NCBI RefSeq assembly: GCF_900167225.1
Contig: NZ_FUXH01000008.1
Coordinates: forward strand, 1 to 64,000
Length of the DNA: 64,000 nucleotides
Reading direction: 5' to 3'
Origin: Porphyromonas crevioricanis
Lineage (GTDB): Bacteria; Bacteroidota; Bacteroidia; Bacteroidales; Porphyromonadaceae
The notes beneath the pieces were generated by a model, which saw nothing but the letters and a program-made list of their open reading frames with translations, made no database searches and was not told where the DNA came from. Numbering within the stretch: the first letter of the stretch is position 1; the number at the start of each line of letters is the position of its first letter. The position numbers and the translations under genes were made by a program. Of the stretch, positions 42,546 to 51,579 are shown piece after piece.

Positions 42546-45104
42546 TTACCCCAGGCCGAAGAGCCTACCAAGCTGAAAAACAATAAACGACATAAGCCAA
42601 GCCAAGGCACAGCTATAAAGAGCAGAAAAGAGAGCCCAACGCCAACTACCGCTCTCCTTGCCTATGGCTGTAATCACGGCTATACAAGGGAAATAGATAA
42701 GGACAAAGACCATCAGTGAGATCGCAATCAGCGGAGTAAAAGAGAGCTCTCCTCGGCTATTGCGCTCTTCCTTAAGTCGTTCGGTCAGCCGGTTATCGGC
42801 ATCTTCCGAATTGTCTCCCATATATATAACGCCCAATGTGCTGACCACAATTTCCTTGGCAGCAGCTCCGGAGATCAGGGCCACCCCTATTTTCCAGTCA
42901 AATCCCAAAGGACGTATCACCGGCTCTATCCACTTGCCAATCCGTCCGATATAAGAGTTCTCCTGCTGTACAATCTGCTCAGCTTTCTCTCGGATCGATT
43001 CATCAGTAGTGGAAAGATTTGAGACCTCGTCTTCTATTGGTTCGATCTTTTTCTCAACGACGGCCCTTTGTTCGGCTTCTATCAAAGTCTGCTCTACATG
43101 ATCTATCTGTGCCAAAGTGCTAAAGTCTCGCTCATCATTGCGAGGGAAATAGCCCAAAAACCAGATGACAATAGAGGCAAGCAAAATGACTCCACCCATC
43201 TTGCGCAGGTATTGCTTTCCCTTTTCCCACATATGGATAAGTACCGAACGAGATGTCGGCAAACGGTATGGGGGAAGCTCCATGACAAAAGGCATATCCT
43301 CCCCTGCAAACAATGTCTTTTTGAAAAGTCGTGCCATGAAAATAGCCAACACAATCCCCAGTAAGTAGATAGAGAACAAGGCCAATCCTGCGTACTGAGG
43401 GAAAAAGGCTCCGGCTAACAACAAATACACAGGTAACCTCGCGGAACAACTCATCAAAGGCAACACAAGCATAGTGATCATTCGACTTTTGGGGCTTTCG
43501 ATTGTTCGTGTAGCCATAATTGCCGGCACATTGCAACCAAATCCCATAACAAGGGGGATGAAGGATTTTCCATGTAACCCCATCTTATGCATCAACTTAT
43601 CCATAATGAAAGCAGCTCGGCTCATATAGCCACTATCTTCCATGAGTGAGATAAAGAAGTACAAGATCAAGATATTCGGCAAAAAGACAATCACTCCCCC
43701 TACCCCTCCTATCACGCCATCGAGCAGTAGATCCTTGAACGACCCATCAGGCATTAGATTGCCTATGGCATCGCCCAACAAGGCAACACCCTGTTCTATC
43801 CAGTCCATTGGATAAGCACCGAGAACAAAAGTGGCCTCGAACATAATGAACATGAAAAGCAAAAAGATCGGGAACCCCCACACCTTATGAGCAATCCAAT
43901 GGTCAATCCGGTCTGAGAATGTATGTGCCGTTTTATGTCGTGCGATATACGTCTCACGCAAAGCTCCGGCGATAAAGCCATATCGACGATCGGTAATGAC
44001 TGTCTCGGGAGATTCTTCTCCACTCAACTCATCTTCGACATTTTTTAGAGCAAAGTTTCTCGCTGCAATCACAAAGTCAGCCTTTTTGCAACGCTTCCTA
44101 ATATAATCCTCGGTGTGGCTGTCTCCCTCCACCAATTTTATAGCCACATAACGAGGCAACAAGCCAACTGGCAAATCTCCCAGATGTTCAGCCACAGTAC
44201 GACTTAGCTTTTCAATGACCGGTTCCAAAGTACTTCCATAGTCAATACTGATAGGCCGCAAACGAGATTCCTGTGAATTGTAAACCCTTAGGATACAATC
44301 GAACAACTCTTCCAATCCTCGAGAAGTTCGACAAATAGTAGGAACCATCGGGATCCCAAGCAGTGTGGAAAGCTGCCGGTGATCGAGCCTGTCTCCACTC
44401 TTCTCGTACTCATCGTACATATTCAAGGCCATTACGATAGGCAAACCTATTTCCTTGGCCTGTACACTGAGGTAGAGATTACGTTCCAGATTTGTCGTAT
44501 CCACTACATTCAGGATAATATCCGGGCGAGAATCTCCGGTGAGATATTCCCTGATATAAAGCTCCTCCGGACTGTATGGAGACAGAGAGTAAGTACCAGG
44601 AAGATCTACAATCTCGATGCGACACCCTCGGTGTGTGAAGTGGGCTGTCTTGGCCTCTACCGTCACTCCACTATAATTCCCGACATGCTCATGTGCTCCG
44701 CTTGCTTGGTTGAATAGAGAAGTCTTGCCACAATTGGGATTTCCCAAAAGAGCTACACGTATATGCTGCCTATCCGGGTAAGGGTAAGTGATAGCATCTC
44801 TTTCGCTAGAAACGTTAATAGCCTCCTCTTCAGAAGTAATGGAGAAGGAGGATTCCACAAATTCTTGATGAGCGACTGTGGGGAGCAACTCTACCTCAAT
44901 GCGCTTAGCGTCCTCTCGGCGCAGAGACACATTATAATCCAATATCTTGTAGTAGACCGGATCTTGAAGAGGAGCTACCAATACAGCCGTTACTTCCTTG
45001 CCTTTTATAAACCCCATCTCCATGATGCGCTTATGAAAGACTCCTCTACCCCCTACCGCCTTAATAACAGCTCGCTGGCCTGTTTTTAATTCTGACAATT
45101 TCAT
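42546..45104 (-). CDS. feoB: Ferrous iron transporter FeoB with fused N-terminal FeoA domain
   Basis: The product takes up Fe2+ through the inner membrane, powered or gated by a GTPase domain. Residues 1-75 are a FeoA/SH3-like domain (KLSELKTGQRAVIKAV, MEMGFIKGKEV). An acidic linker follows, then the G domain with GNPNCGKTS (121-129), the DLPGTYSLSPYSPEE switch region and ALNMYDE. The transport part has the Gate motifs (GFGCNVPAIMATRTIE, LVLPLMSCSARLPVYLLL) and paired NFeoB-type membrane segments. The ATG at 45104 replaces a TTG 12 nt upstream. FeoA-FeoB fusion is usual in Bacteroidales. A separate upstream FeoC is absent. Gene is flanked by its own terminator. Confidence 0.95.
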   Translation of the reverse strand: MKLSELKTGQRAVIKAVGGRGVFHKRIMEMGFIKGKEVTAVLVAPLQDPVYYKILDYNVSLRREDAKRIEVELLPTVAHQEFVESSFSITSEEEAINVSSERDAITYPYPDRQHIRVALLGNPNCGKTSLFNQASGAHEHVGNYSGVTVEAKTAHFTHRGCRIEIVDLPGTYSLSPYSPEELYIREYLTGDSRPDIILNVVDTTNLERNLYLSVQAKEIGLPIVMALNMYDEYEKSGDRLDHRQLSTLLGIPMVPTICRTSRGLEELFDCILRVYNSQESRLRPISIDYGSTLEPVIEKLSRTVAEHLGDLPVGLLPRYVAIKLVEGDSHTEDYIRKRCKKADFVIAARNFALKNVEDELSGEESPETVITDRRYGFIAGALRETYIARHKTAHTFSDRIDHWIAHKVWGFPIFLLFMFIMFEATFVLGAYPMDWIEQGVALLGDAIGNLMPDGSFKDLLLDGVIGGVGGVIVFLPNILILYFFISLMEDSGYMSRAAFIMDKLMHKMGLHGKSFIPLVMGFGCNVPAIMATRTIESPKSRMITMLVLPLMSCSARLPVYLLLAGAFFPQYAGLALFSIYLLGIVLAIFMARLFKKTLFAGEDMPFVMELPPYRLPTSRSVLIHMWEKGKQYLRKMGGVILLASIVIWFLGYFPRNDERDFSTLAQIDHVEQTLIEAEQRAVVEKKIEPIEDEVSNLSTTDESIREKAEQIVQQENSYIGRIGKWIEPVIRPLGFDWKIGVALISGAAAKEIVVSTLGVIYMGDNSEDADNRLTERLKEERNSRGELSFTPLIAISLMVFVLIYFPCIAVITAIGKESGSWRWALFSALYSCALAWLMSFIVFQLGRLFGLG

Positions 45105-45198
45105 TTGTGATAGCAAAAAGAGGATTTAGGCCGACCCTTTGATAAGAACTTACAGCCTGCCGGAAAGATGCCATGCTCAAACCGAAACTCTTTGGGTC

Positions 45199-45206
45199 CA
45201 AAAGTA
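45199..45206 (-). promoter_or_regulatory. Candidate -7 box for feoAB
   Basis: TACTTTTG on the minus strand (45206-45199) matches TAnnTTTG. There is no TTG at the expected -33 distance, so only the downstream box supports this. Confidence 0.3.
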
Positions 45207-45213
45207 CGAATTT

Positions 45214-45234
45214 ATGCCCCCTGCAGAGGGGCAT
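45214..45234 (-). terminator. Weak hairpin between the MBOAT gene and feoAB
   Basis: ATGCCCC / GGGGCAT forms a 7-bp stem with a 7-nt loop, 50 nt after the MBOAT stop codon, with no T-tract. Confidence 0.3.
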
Positions 45235-45283
45235 TTATACACCAAAAAACTACCCATAAATAGGTATTTGGACAGGAGTGTTA

Positions 45284-46819
45284 TCAGAATTGGAAATAGA
45301 TAAAAGGCTGTACTTCCGCACTCTTTATTTGGAAAACAATAAAGACAGCAATCAACAGATAGAATGCTTGGAGCACAAAAGGAGAACGACTGACTACAGA
45401 GCGTATGCCCAAATCCCACTTCTTAGGGGTGAAATGAGCCAAATAGCCCAATAGCATAAGAAGAAAAACGTAGGGGTATCCAACCAACATTTGAGAGAAG
45501 ACTTGTGGCTGGAAATCATGTATGATTTGAGAGAAAATCTGGACCACAGTTTCCATATTAGCGGCCCTGAAAGGTACCCAACTGAAAGCTACAAGATGAA
45601 AAGTGAATATTACACCTAAGAATCGCCACAAAGGCTTCATATCTCCGCCCTCGGCCTTAGCACGAGGGAACAGATGCATCACAAATTTATGTACAGCCAA
45701 GGCCGTGCCATGTATGGCTCCCCACAACACAAACCTCAAAGCGGCTCCGTGCCATAGGCCTCCCAGCAACATCGTAATAAGCAAGTTGAGATAGGTACGG
45801 AACTTTCCTTTTCTATTTCCTCCAAGCGATATATAGAGATAATCTTTGAGCCAGGAAGAGAGAGAAATATGCCACCTGCGCCAGAACTCGGTAATAGTAG
45901 CCGACTGATAGGGTGCATCAAAGTTGATGTTAAAACGGAAACCCAACAAAAGAGCTATGCCAATAGCCATATCGGAATACCCGGAAAAATCGCAGTAAAT
46001 CTGCAAAGTATATCCGTAAATCCCCATTAAATTTTCAACCCCATGATAGAGCAAGGGTTGATCAAAAATGCGATCTACAAAATTCAGACTGATATAGTCA
46101 CTGATGACGGCTTTCTTGAGTAATCCGGAAATAATCAAAAACAATCCTTCGCCGAACTCACTCCTTGTAACGAGAGGCTTCTTGTAGATTTGAGGGATAA
46201 AATCCCGCGCCCGTACAATCGGGCCAGCTACCAATTGCGGGAAAAACGACACATAAAACAAATAATCAATCCAGCGATTTAGGGGCCTGATTCGACCTCT
46301 GTATATATCTATGATATAGCTCATCGTCTGAAATGTATAGAATGATATACCCACGGGCAGGAATATGTCCATGGGAGTGTATTCGATAGCTGACAACTCG
46401 GCTATTCCCCACCAGTCCCCCACATTTTGGAGAATATTGGTGGACAAATCCAACAAAAAATTGAAGTATTTGAAGTAGGCAAGAACTCCCAGATTGATAC
46501 ACATACTGAGAGCAACCCAGAGCTTTTTTCTTTTTTGATCAGCTGTTTTGAATAGCAACGATCCTATCAAAAAATCACTGCTTGCAGCTAATACCAAAAG
46601 GCCAACATATACGCCACTGCTCTTGTAATAGAAAAAGAGAGAGAAAAGGGTAACGTACATGATGCGCAACAAGGTTGTACGCCTGAGCATCATATAGATA
46701 GGGAGAAACAGAAGGAAGAGGAGAAAAAACAAGCCTCCGGAAAAGATAATAGGAGACTGTGGGTCATAGCAAAGCAGCTCCCAAACTCTCGAGAAGTCGA
46801 GCGAAGAGAAAAAATCCAT
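45284..46819 (-). CDS. MBOAT-family membrane O-acyltransferase
   Basis: The 511-residue polytopic protein belongs to the MBOAT family near AlgI and DltB, which acylate envelope polymers. Repeated membrane segments start with IIFSGGLFFLLFLLFLPIYM. The family motifs are FPQLVAGPIVRARDFIPQ, FNINFDAPYQSATITEFWRRWHISLSSW, and LLGGLWHGAALRFVLWGAIHG, where His357 is the expected catalytic residue. No partner SGNH or AlgJ-like protein is adjacent. It starts 64 nt after the MCE-family gene and may share the amidase transcript. The polymer acylated is unknown. Confidence 0.9.
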   Translation of the reverse strand: MDFFSSLDFSRVWELLCYDPQSPIIFSGGLFFLLFLLFLPIYMMLRRTTLLRIMYVTLFSLFFYYKSSGVYVGLLVLAASSDFLIGSLLFKTADQKRKKLWVALSMCINLGVLAYFKYFNFLLDLSTNILQNVGDWWGIAELSAIEYTPMDIFLPVGISFYTFQTMSYIIDIYRGRIRPLNRWIDYLFYVSFFPQLVAGPIVRARDFIPQIYKKPLVTRSEFGEGLFLIISGLLKKAVISDYISLNFVDRIFDQPLLYHGVENLMGIYGYTLQIYCDFSGYSDMAIGIALLLGFRFNINFDAPYQSATITEFWRRWHISLSSWLKDYLYISLGGNRKGKFRTYLNLLITMLLGGLWHGAALRFVLWGAIHGTALAVHKFVMHLFPRAKAEGGDMKPLWRFLGVIFTFHLVAFSWVPFRAANMETVVQIFSQIIHDFQPQVFSQMLVGYPYVFLLMLLGYLAHFTPKKWDLGIRSVVSRSPFVLQAFYLLIAVFIVFQIKSAEVQPFIYFQF

Positions 46820-46883
46820 TCAGAATTGAGATAAAGTCTCGGGCCAGAAAGATAAAAACAACAAGGGAGAGCTAAGGTTTCAA

Positions 46884-47777
46884 TCAAAAGATTGAGAAAT
46901 GTACATAGCGTTTCGGATTTTCTCGTATATCCTTCATCAACATATCCGCACTATTCGCCAGACTATCTATACGCTTGTATAATTTGTCATCATTGAGTAA
47001 TAGGCCAGCTATATTATCCGTCTTTTCAAGTTGCGCGACAGCTCGCTTCAGTTCGTGCGTCATTGCACTGAGATCCGAAAGCGTCTGATGTATACGATCC
47101 ATGTCTACCTTGGAAAGGGTTTCCGAAACTTGTTTGATGTTACCGGCTGTCTCATTCAGGTTGGCCATCATAGGGTCGAAATCTCTCCTCACAACCTGAT
47201 TGATTTGTGCCATTGATTTATTGAGTTCCTTGGCACTGAGCTCTAGACTCAGCAGGATGGTACTAAACTCCGAACTGTTTGCCAACCGAGTAAGACTTGA
47301 CAGCAGAGAGTCTGCCTTAGGAAGCAGATTTACAATGGCCGGCATAATCTTATTATTGGTCATAGCCAGAATATCTCCACTACCTGGTGATGCCAGCAAG
47401 GTATCTCCTACGGAGTGGTAGCCCTGCCCTCCCTGTTCCGGACGAGATAGATGCACCTCTGCACCGCTGAGAGCTGTTTGCTTTATAGCTACCGAAGTGC
47501 CCTTCTCGACTTTCATATCCGAGACAAGATCCAACACCAATGTGATCCCACGACCTTTCTTAAAGTCAAAAATCATATCCTTGACAATCCCCACCTTATA
47601 GCCATCTATCAACACGGGAGAAGCCTTATTGACGTTGTGAACTTCCTCGAAAGAGACATGATAAATATTTGGTTTTTTGAGCAAGTTGATTCCCTTGAGA
47701 TAATTGATACCGAAATAAACGAGTATCAAAGCAAGAATAGCGAGGATACCTATTTTGGTTTTCTCCGAAAGTTTCAT
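46884..47777 (-). CDS. MlaD/MCE-family lipid-transport protein
   Basis: The protein has a single N-terminal membrane helix (KIGILAILALILVYFGINYLKG) and one MCE domain (about 38-115; YHVSFEEVHNVNKASPVLIDGYKVGIV), the substrate-binding part of Mla-type phospholipid ABC systems. The C-terminal ~180 residues are long amphipathic helices (LSLELSAKELNKSMAQINQV, of which the heptad pattern is clear) as in needle-forming MCE proteins. The likely start is the ATG at 47777, giving 297 residues, because the extra 14 codons upstream lie in the spacer after the amidase. Permease and ATPase genes are not nearby. The amidase-then-MCE order is, as I recall, common in Bacteroidetes. Confidence 0.85.
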   Translation of the reverse strand: MKLSEKTKIGILAILALILVYFGINYLKGINLLKKPNIYHVSFEEVHNVNKASPVLIDGYKVGIVKDMIFDFKKGRGITLVLDLVSDMKVEKGTSVAIKQTALSGAEVHLSRPEQGGQGYHSVGDTLLASPGSGDILAMTNNKIMPAIVNLLPKADSLLSSLTRLANSSEFSTILLSLELSAKELNKSMAQINQVVRRDFDPMMANLNETAGNIKQVSETLSKVDMDRIHQTLSDLSAMTHELKRAVAQLEKTDNIAGLLLNDDKLYKRIDSLANSADMLMKDIRENPKRYVHFSIF

Positions 47778-47821
47778 GATTATGGTATTGAGAGATTTAG
47801 ACTGTTGTATTGCACTCAAGT

Positions 47822-49066
47822 TCAGTAGATTGCTTCTTCCCGCTTTCCATCCTTGTAACGAACGATAAAAGCGTCTTTGAAATGCTTACGCACCTTTTTT
47901 CTTAGCTGTTTGGCTTTGTCGAGGCTGTTCACAGATCCATGGATGTAAGCATAGCGCTTGCCCACCAGTTCGCAACGCACTGCGTAGCCCTTAAACTGAG
48001 GATCATTGACTTTGACCTTTTTGCTTGCCGATATGAGTTGTACCCCATAGGTTGTCCCCTGAGTTTGAGACGCCTGCTTGGGAGTTTTTTCAGAAGTCCG
48101 GACAGTCGTTTCGGGTGCAACCTCAGTGGCATTCTCATCCTTTCCTGAATCATCACCCACAACTTTTTCCTCTTTTGTTGAATCTTCGGAAACAGTCGTC
48201 TCCGAAACCGATCCGGTAAAACGACGGTAATACCTCCCAAACCCTCTAACAATGGCATCAGCCAGTTGTTTGCGTCCGGTCTGACCGGCCATAAACTGCG
48301 CCTCCGATTTATTTGTAATAAAGCCAACTTCCGTCAATACACTGGGCATCGCCACATTGCGAACAACCAACAAATCTCCAGGCCTTACACCTCGATCTGC
48401 TTTACGACCGGCACTGTGATAAGCCTCCTGAATATAAGTGCCCAGCTCCACACTCTGGTCGTAGTGTATGTTCTTGATCATGGAGAAAGCAATATAACTC
48501 TCTGTAGATGAAGGATCAAATCCATGGTAAGTCTCTCGATAGTCATCCTCGAGGGTGATTGCTTGGTTCTCTCTCATCACAACTCTCAAGTTCGTCTCGT
48601 TTACAATCTCATTTTTGTCTGCCTTGTCCGATCCCAAGACAAAGGTTTCTGTACCATAAACAGCCTTATTGGGAGCACTATTGACATGTATGCTGATGAA
48701 AAGATCGGCCTTATTGCGATTAGCAAATCCGGCTCTCTCATGGAGTTTGACAAAAACATCCTTGTCTCGAGTGTACAACACCCTGACCTGAGGGTAACGA
48801 GCCTTAATAGAGTGCCCTACCTTAAGTGCAATATCAAGAGTAATATCCTTTTCTTTGAGTCCGTTTCCACAAGTGCCGGCATCGTGTCCTCCATGTCCGG
48901 CATCTACAACCACAACAAAAGACTTCTGCGATCGTCTCTCTGCGGCAGAAGAAGAAAAGGCTATCCCCCACAGCAAAGTCAGAAGCAGAAGCAACATCCC
49001 TCGCACTCTCCCAAAGGAAATACTCAGCGGCTGCGCCATACGACCAAAATTATGCAGTGTACACAT
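47822..49066 (-). CDS. N-acetylmuramoyl-L-alanine amidase with C-terminal SPOR-like domain
   Basis: The enzyme cuts the amide bond between MurNAc and the peptide stem in septal peptidoglycan. A signal peptide lies at about 24-43 (LLLLLTLLWGIAFSSSAAE). The Amidase_3 catalytic domain (about 50-280) shows zinc-ligand motifs DAGHGGHDAG, SIHVNSAPN with its His, and the ending SVLTEVGFITNKSEA with Glu. A linker rich in Ser, Thr and Glu leads to a SPOR-like fold (YGVQLISASKK ... RCELVGKRYAYIHGS) that would bind denuded glycan. The start at 49066 is 11 nt after the predicted transcription start; an alternative is the ATG at 49039 (MAQPLS). The MCE gene lies 44 nt downstream. Confidence 0.92.
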   Translation of the reverse strand: MCTLHNFGRMAQPLSISFGRVRGMLLLLLTLLWGIAFSSSAAERRSQKSFVVVVDAGHGGHDAGTCGNGLKEKDITLDIALKVGHSIKARYPQVRVLYTRDKDVFVKLHERAGFANRNKADLFISIHVNSAPNKAVYGTETFVLGSDKADKNEIVNETNLRVVMRENQAITLEDDYRETYHGFDPSSTESYIAFSMIKNIHYDQSVELGTYIQEAYHSAGRKADRGVRPGDLLVVRNVAMPSVLTEVGFITNKSEAQFMAGQTGRKQLADAIVRGFGRYYRRFTGSVSETTVSEDSTKEEKVVGDDSGKDENATEVAPETTVRTSEKTPKQASQTQGTTYGVQLISASKKVKVNDPQFKGYAVRCELVGKRYAYIHGSVNSLDKAKQLRKKVRKHFKDAFIVRYKDGKREEAIY

Positions 49067-49083
49067 CTGTTATATACATTGGG

Positions 49084-49091
49084 CAAAGGTA
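49084..49091 (-). promoter_or_regulatory. -7 box for the amidase operon
   Basis: TACCTTTG on the minus strand (49091-49084) matches TAnnTTTG. There is no clear TTG at -33. Predicted start of transcription is near 49077. Confidence 0.4.
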
Positions 49092-49169
49092 GTCATTAAT
49101 CTCATGAAAGATCTTTCTGGTTCTTTCGTTCCTCAAGCGAAAAACAACCTTCCATCATCTCCACTTCTC

Positions 49170-49712
49170 TCAAAGGAGAGAAAAACGAGAGTGCATTTCT
49201 TCAAATCTAGCCAGACTTTCCTCTCCCCATTTACTCACAGATCTCCGGATTTGCTCGACATTCTTAGGGCCTTCCAGCTTCGTTTTGCTAAAAAAAAGAT
49301 CTGCGTAACAAATAAGCTGCTCCTCCAAACTTATCGGATAGTATATCCTATCAGGAGGAAAATCCAAACCTCGGCTTGCTATTTCTTCGGGATAAATCCC
49401 TGTACCAGTATGTCGTTCAGCCACCAAAGCATGCTCCAATAAGCCTTCTCGTCTCAACAATTCAGCACCAAGGATACCATGATAGATATATCCGGACTCT
49501 CCACTGCAGCATATGGATGGAGCATTGGTAAGGAAAATACCAATATCGTGCAACATAGCTGCTTCATAGACAAAGTCTTTGTTTGCTTCGGAGCCATATT
49601 TCTGGGCTAACCGGCAAGCATACTCAGCCACATCGGTACTGTGTTTCATCAATATCTGATACAGCTCTGTCTCAGGTCGATAGTATTTCTCTATAACTGC
49701 TATGGGATTCAT
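49170..49712 (-). CDS. HD-domain phosphohydrolase-like protein
   Basis: The 180-residue protein is a single HD domain. It shows the metal-binding pattern of this superfamily: His in ILMKHSTDVAEY, the HD pair in AAMLHDIGIFL, then YIYHGILGAELLRREG and the late ICYADLFFSK. This resembles bacterial HDIG-type hydrolases that act on phosphate esters or nucleotides. The ATG at 49712 is chosen because the upstream 24 codons run through the gdh terminator region. There is no signal peptide. It lies downstream of gdh behind a terminator and 103 nt from the amidase gene, so it is probably a separate unit. Substrate unknown. Confidence 0.85.
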   Translation of the reverse strand: MNPIAVIEKYYRPETELYQILMKHSTDVAEYACRLAQKYGSEANKDFVYEAAMLHDIGIFLTNAPSICCSGESGYIYHGILGAELLRREGLLEHALVAERHTGTGIYPEEIASRGLDFPPDRIYYPISLEEQLICYADLFFSKTKLEGPKNVEQIRRSVSKWGEESLARFEEMHSRFSLL

Positions 49713-49741
49713 TCTCTTTGTAGGGGGAGATTTAAACAGAG

Positions 49742-49782
49742 AAAAGGGGGTACTCACAAGCAACTGCGAGCCCCCCTTTTCC
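49742..49782 (-). terminator. Terminator of gdh
   Basis: A stem of AAAAGGGGG (49742-49750) with CCCCCCTTTT (49771-49780), with an inner CTC/GAG pairing, lies 35 nt after the gdh stop and runs into TTTTC on the minus strand. Confidence 0.7.
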
Positions 49783-49816
49783 ATTATTTATGATCTGAAT
49801 ATTTTCGATCCGATCA

Positions 49817-51154
49817 TCAACATACGCCCTGAGCTACCATAGCCTTGGCAACCTTCATGAAGCCGGCAATGTTGGCACCCTTTACGTAGTCGATATAGTC
49901 GCCTTGCTTACCATAAGTAACACACTGCTCATGTATATCGTTCATGATCTGGTGCAACCACTTGTCTACTTCTTCGTTGCTCCAAGAGAGGTGCATAGCA
50001 TTCTGTGTCATTTCAAGACCAGAGCAAGATACACCACCAGCGTTTACAGCCTTACCTGGAGCAAAGAGCATCTTCTGTGCTACATAGTATTCACTTGCTT
50101 CAGCTGTACAACCCATGTTAGAAGTTTCGGCAACCAGCGTTACACCATTCTTGTGCAGCATCTTGGCATCTTCGAGATTCATCTCGTTTTGAGTAGCACA
50201 AGGCATGGCGATATCTACTTTCTGCTCCCAAGGCTTCTTACCTGCGAAGAATTTAGCGTTGGGGAACTTCTTCACATAGTCAGATACAACATCATTACCG
50301 CTAGAACGAAGTTCAAGCATGCAGGCGAACTTCTCAGGAGTGTTGATACCTTCCTCATCATATACGTATCCATCAGGACCAGAAATGGTTACAACCTTGG
50401 CACCCAATTCGGTAGCCTTCATAGCTACACCCCAAGCCACATTACCGAAGCCGGAGATTGCTACAGTCTTACCCTTGAGATCGATGTTGTGAGCCTTGCA
50501 CATATTGTGTACGAAGTATACGGCACCAAAACCTGTAGACTCAGGACGGAGACGAGAGCCTCCAAATTCAAAGCCCTTACCGGTCATCGTACCTGTACAT
50601 TCGCGTGCGAGCTTCTTGTACATACCATACATATAAGCCACCTCACGACCACCTACACCTATATCACCTGCAGGAATATCCGTGTCAGGACCAATATTTT
50701 GCCACAACTCGGTCATGAAGCTTTGGCAGAAACGCATGATTTCGGCTTCACTACGTCCTTTAGGAGCGAAGTCTGAACCACCCTTTCCTCCACCCATAGG
50801 AAGTGTTGTAAGAGCATTTTTGAATGTCTGCTCAAATCCGAGGAATTTCAAGATAGAGAGGTTTACAGATGGATGGAATCGAATCCCCCCCTTGTACGGC
50901 CCAATAGCATTATTGAACTGTACACGGTAACCGATATTAACATGCACCTTACCTGCATCATCTACCCAAGGCACACGGAAAGTGAAGATACGATCGGGCT
51001 CTACAATACGCTCGATGATACCATTCTTTTCAAATTCAGGGTGCTGATTGTAAACTTCCTCAACTGAAAGAAGTACTTCACGAACTGCCTGAAGGAACTC
51101 GCTTTCGCCCGGGTGCTTGGCTTCAAGCTGGGCCATGATTTCACTAGTCTTCAT
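49817..51154 (-). CDS. gdh: Glutamate dehydrogenase, hexameric small type
   Basis: This enzyme interconverts glutamate with 2-oxoglutarate and ammonia, a central step in amino acid fermentation by asaccharolytic Porphyromonas. The 445-residue length equals that of the P. gingivalis enzyme, and the sequence looks very close. Catalytic motifs are GPYKGGIRFHP, LPMGGGKGG (catalytic Lys) and AGDIGVGGRE. The nucleotide-binding Rossmann fold opens with ISGFGNVAWG. The C terminus ends AMVAQGVC. There is no signal peptide. A good promoter lies upstream and a terminator downstream, so it is a single-gene unit. NAD versus NADP preference is not read from the sequence here. Confidence 0.96.
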   Translation of the reverse strand: MKTSEIMAQLEAKHPGESEFLQAVREVLLSVEEVYNQHPEFEKNGIIERIVEPDRIFTFRVPWVDDAGKVHVNIGYRVQFNNAIGPYKGGIRFHPSVNLSILKFLGFEQTFKNALTTLPMGGGKGGSDFAPKGRSEAEIMRFCQSFMTELWQNIGPDTDIPAGDIGVGGREVAYMYGMYKKLARECTGTMTGKGFEFGGSRLRPESTGFGAVYFVHNMCKAHNIDLKGKTVAISGFGNVAWGVAMKATELGAKVVTISGPDGYVYDEEGINTPEKFACMLELRSSGNDVVSDYVKKFPNAKFFAGKKPWEQKVDIAMPCATQNEMNLEDAKMLHKNGVTLVAETSNMGCTAEASEYYVAQKMLFAPGKAVNAGGVSCSGLEMTQNAMHLSWSNEEVDKWLHQIMNDIHEQCVTYGKQGDYIDYVKGANIAGFMKVAKAMVAQGVC

Positions 51155-51193
51155 AATAGAAACACTGTTTTAGGTTTGGAATAATCACTTCGG

Positions 51194-51224
51194 CAAAGGT
51201 AGAGCTTTGCGTTGCAATAAACAA
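51194..51224 (-). promoter_or_regulatory. Promoter of gdh
   Basis: On the minus strand TTG (51224-51222), a 20-nt spacer and TACCTTTG (51201-51194) match the consensus. Transcription would start near 51187, giving a leader of about 33 nt. Confidence 0.65.
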
Positions 51225-51485
51225 CGGTTTGAAGGAATAAAAGCTTCCGAATGAGACTGTTCAACAAACTAATGGTTCCCTGTATTCCTTCTCTAAAAAG
51301 AATTTTGCATAAGCCTCGAAATAACCATTAAAACTTACCATTTCATTGACTCTACAGGATACGGAAAATGCAAGAAATTGAAAACGAGAATAAAAAGTAT
51401 ACTTTTCGTTATGCCAAGCTCGAATATCAAAAACAACTAAGCAAGTGTCCGTGCTATGCAGCAGTCTCTTCAAGTTTCTCAGAAA
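51225..51485. other. Intergenic stretch between the gdh promoter and LRR terminator
   Basis: About 260 nt without a gene I can support. An 86-codon frame on the plus strand (51368-51628) runs into the LRR gene and its terminator and is rejected. Confidence 0.4.
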
Positions 51486-51525
51486 CGAGCATCCCACAAC
51501 TTGATAGGAGGCTGTGGGATGCTCG
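51486..51525 (-). terminator. Terminator of the LRR protein gene
   Basis: CGAGCATCCCACA / TGTGGGATGCTCG is a perfect 13-bp stem with a 14-nt loop, about 55 nt after the LRR stop codon; the minus strand then reads TTTCTG. Confidence 0.65.
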
Positions 51526-51579
51526 CATATACACTTTCCCTTCAATACGCAGGACAGCGACTAAAAAGCGTACCTACAC

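Noticed and set aside
49904-50776. 290-codon plus-strand frame opposite gdh
   Set aside because: Shadow of gdh; no start context or family.
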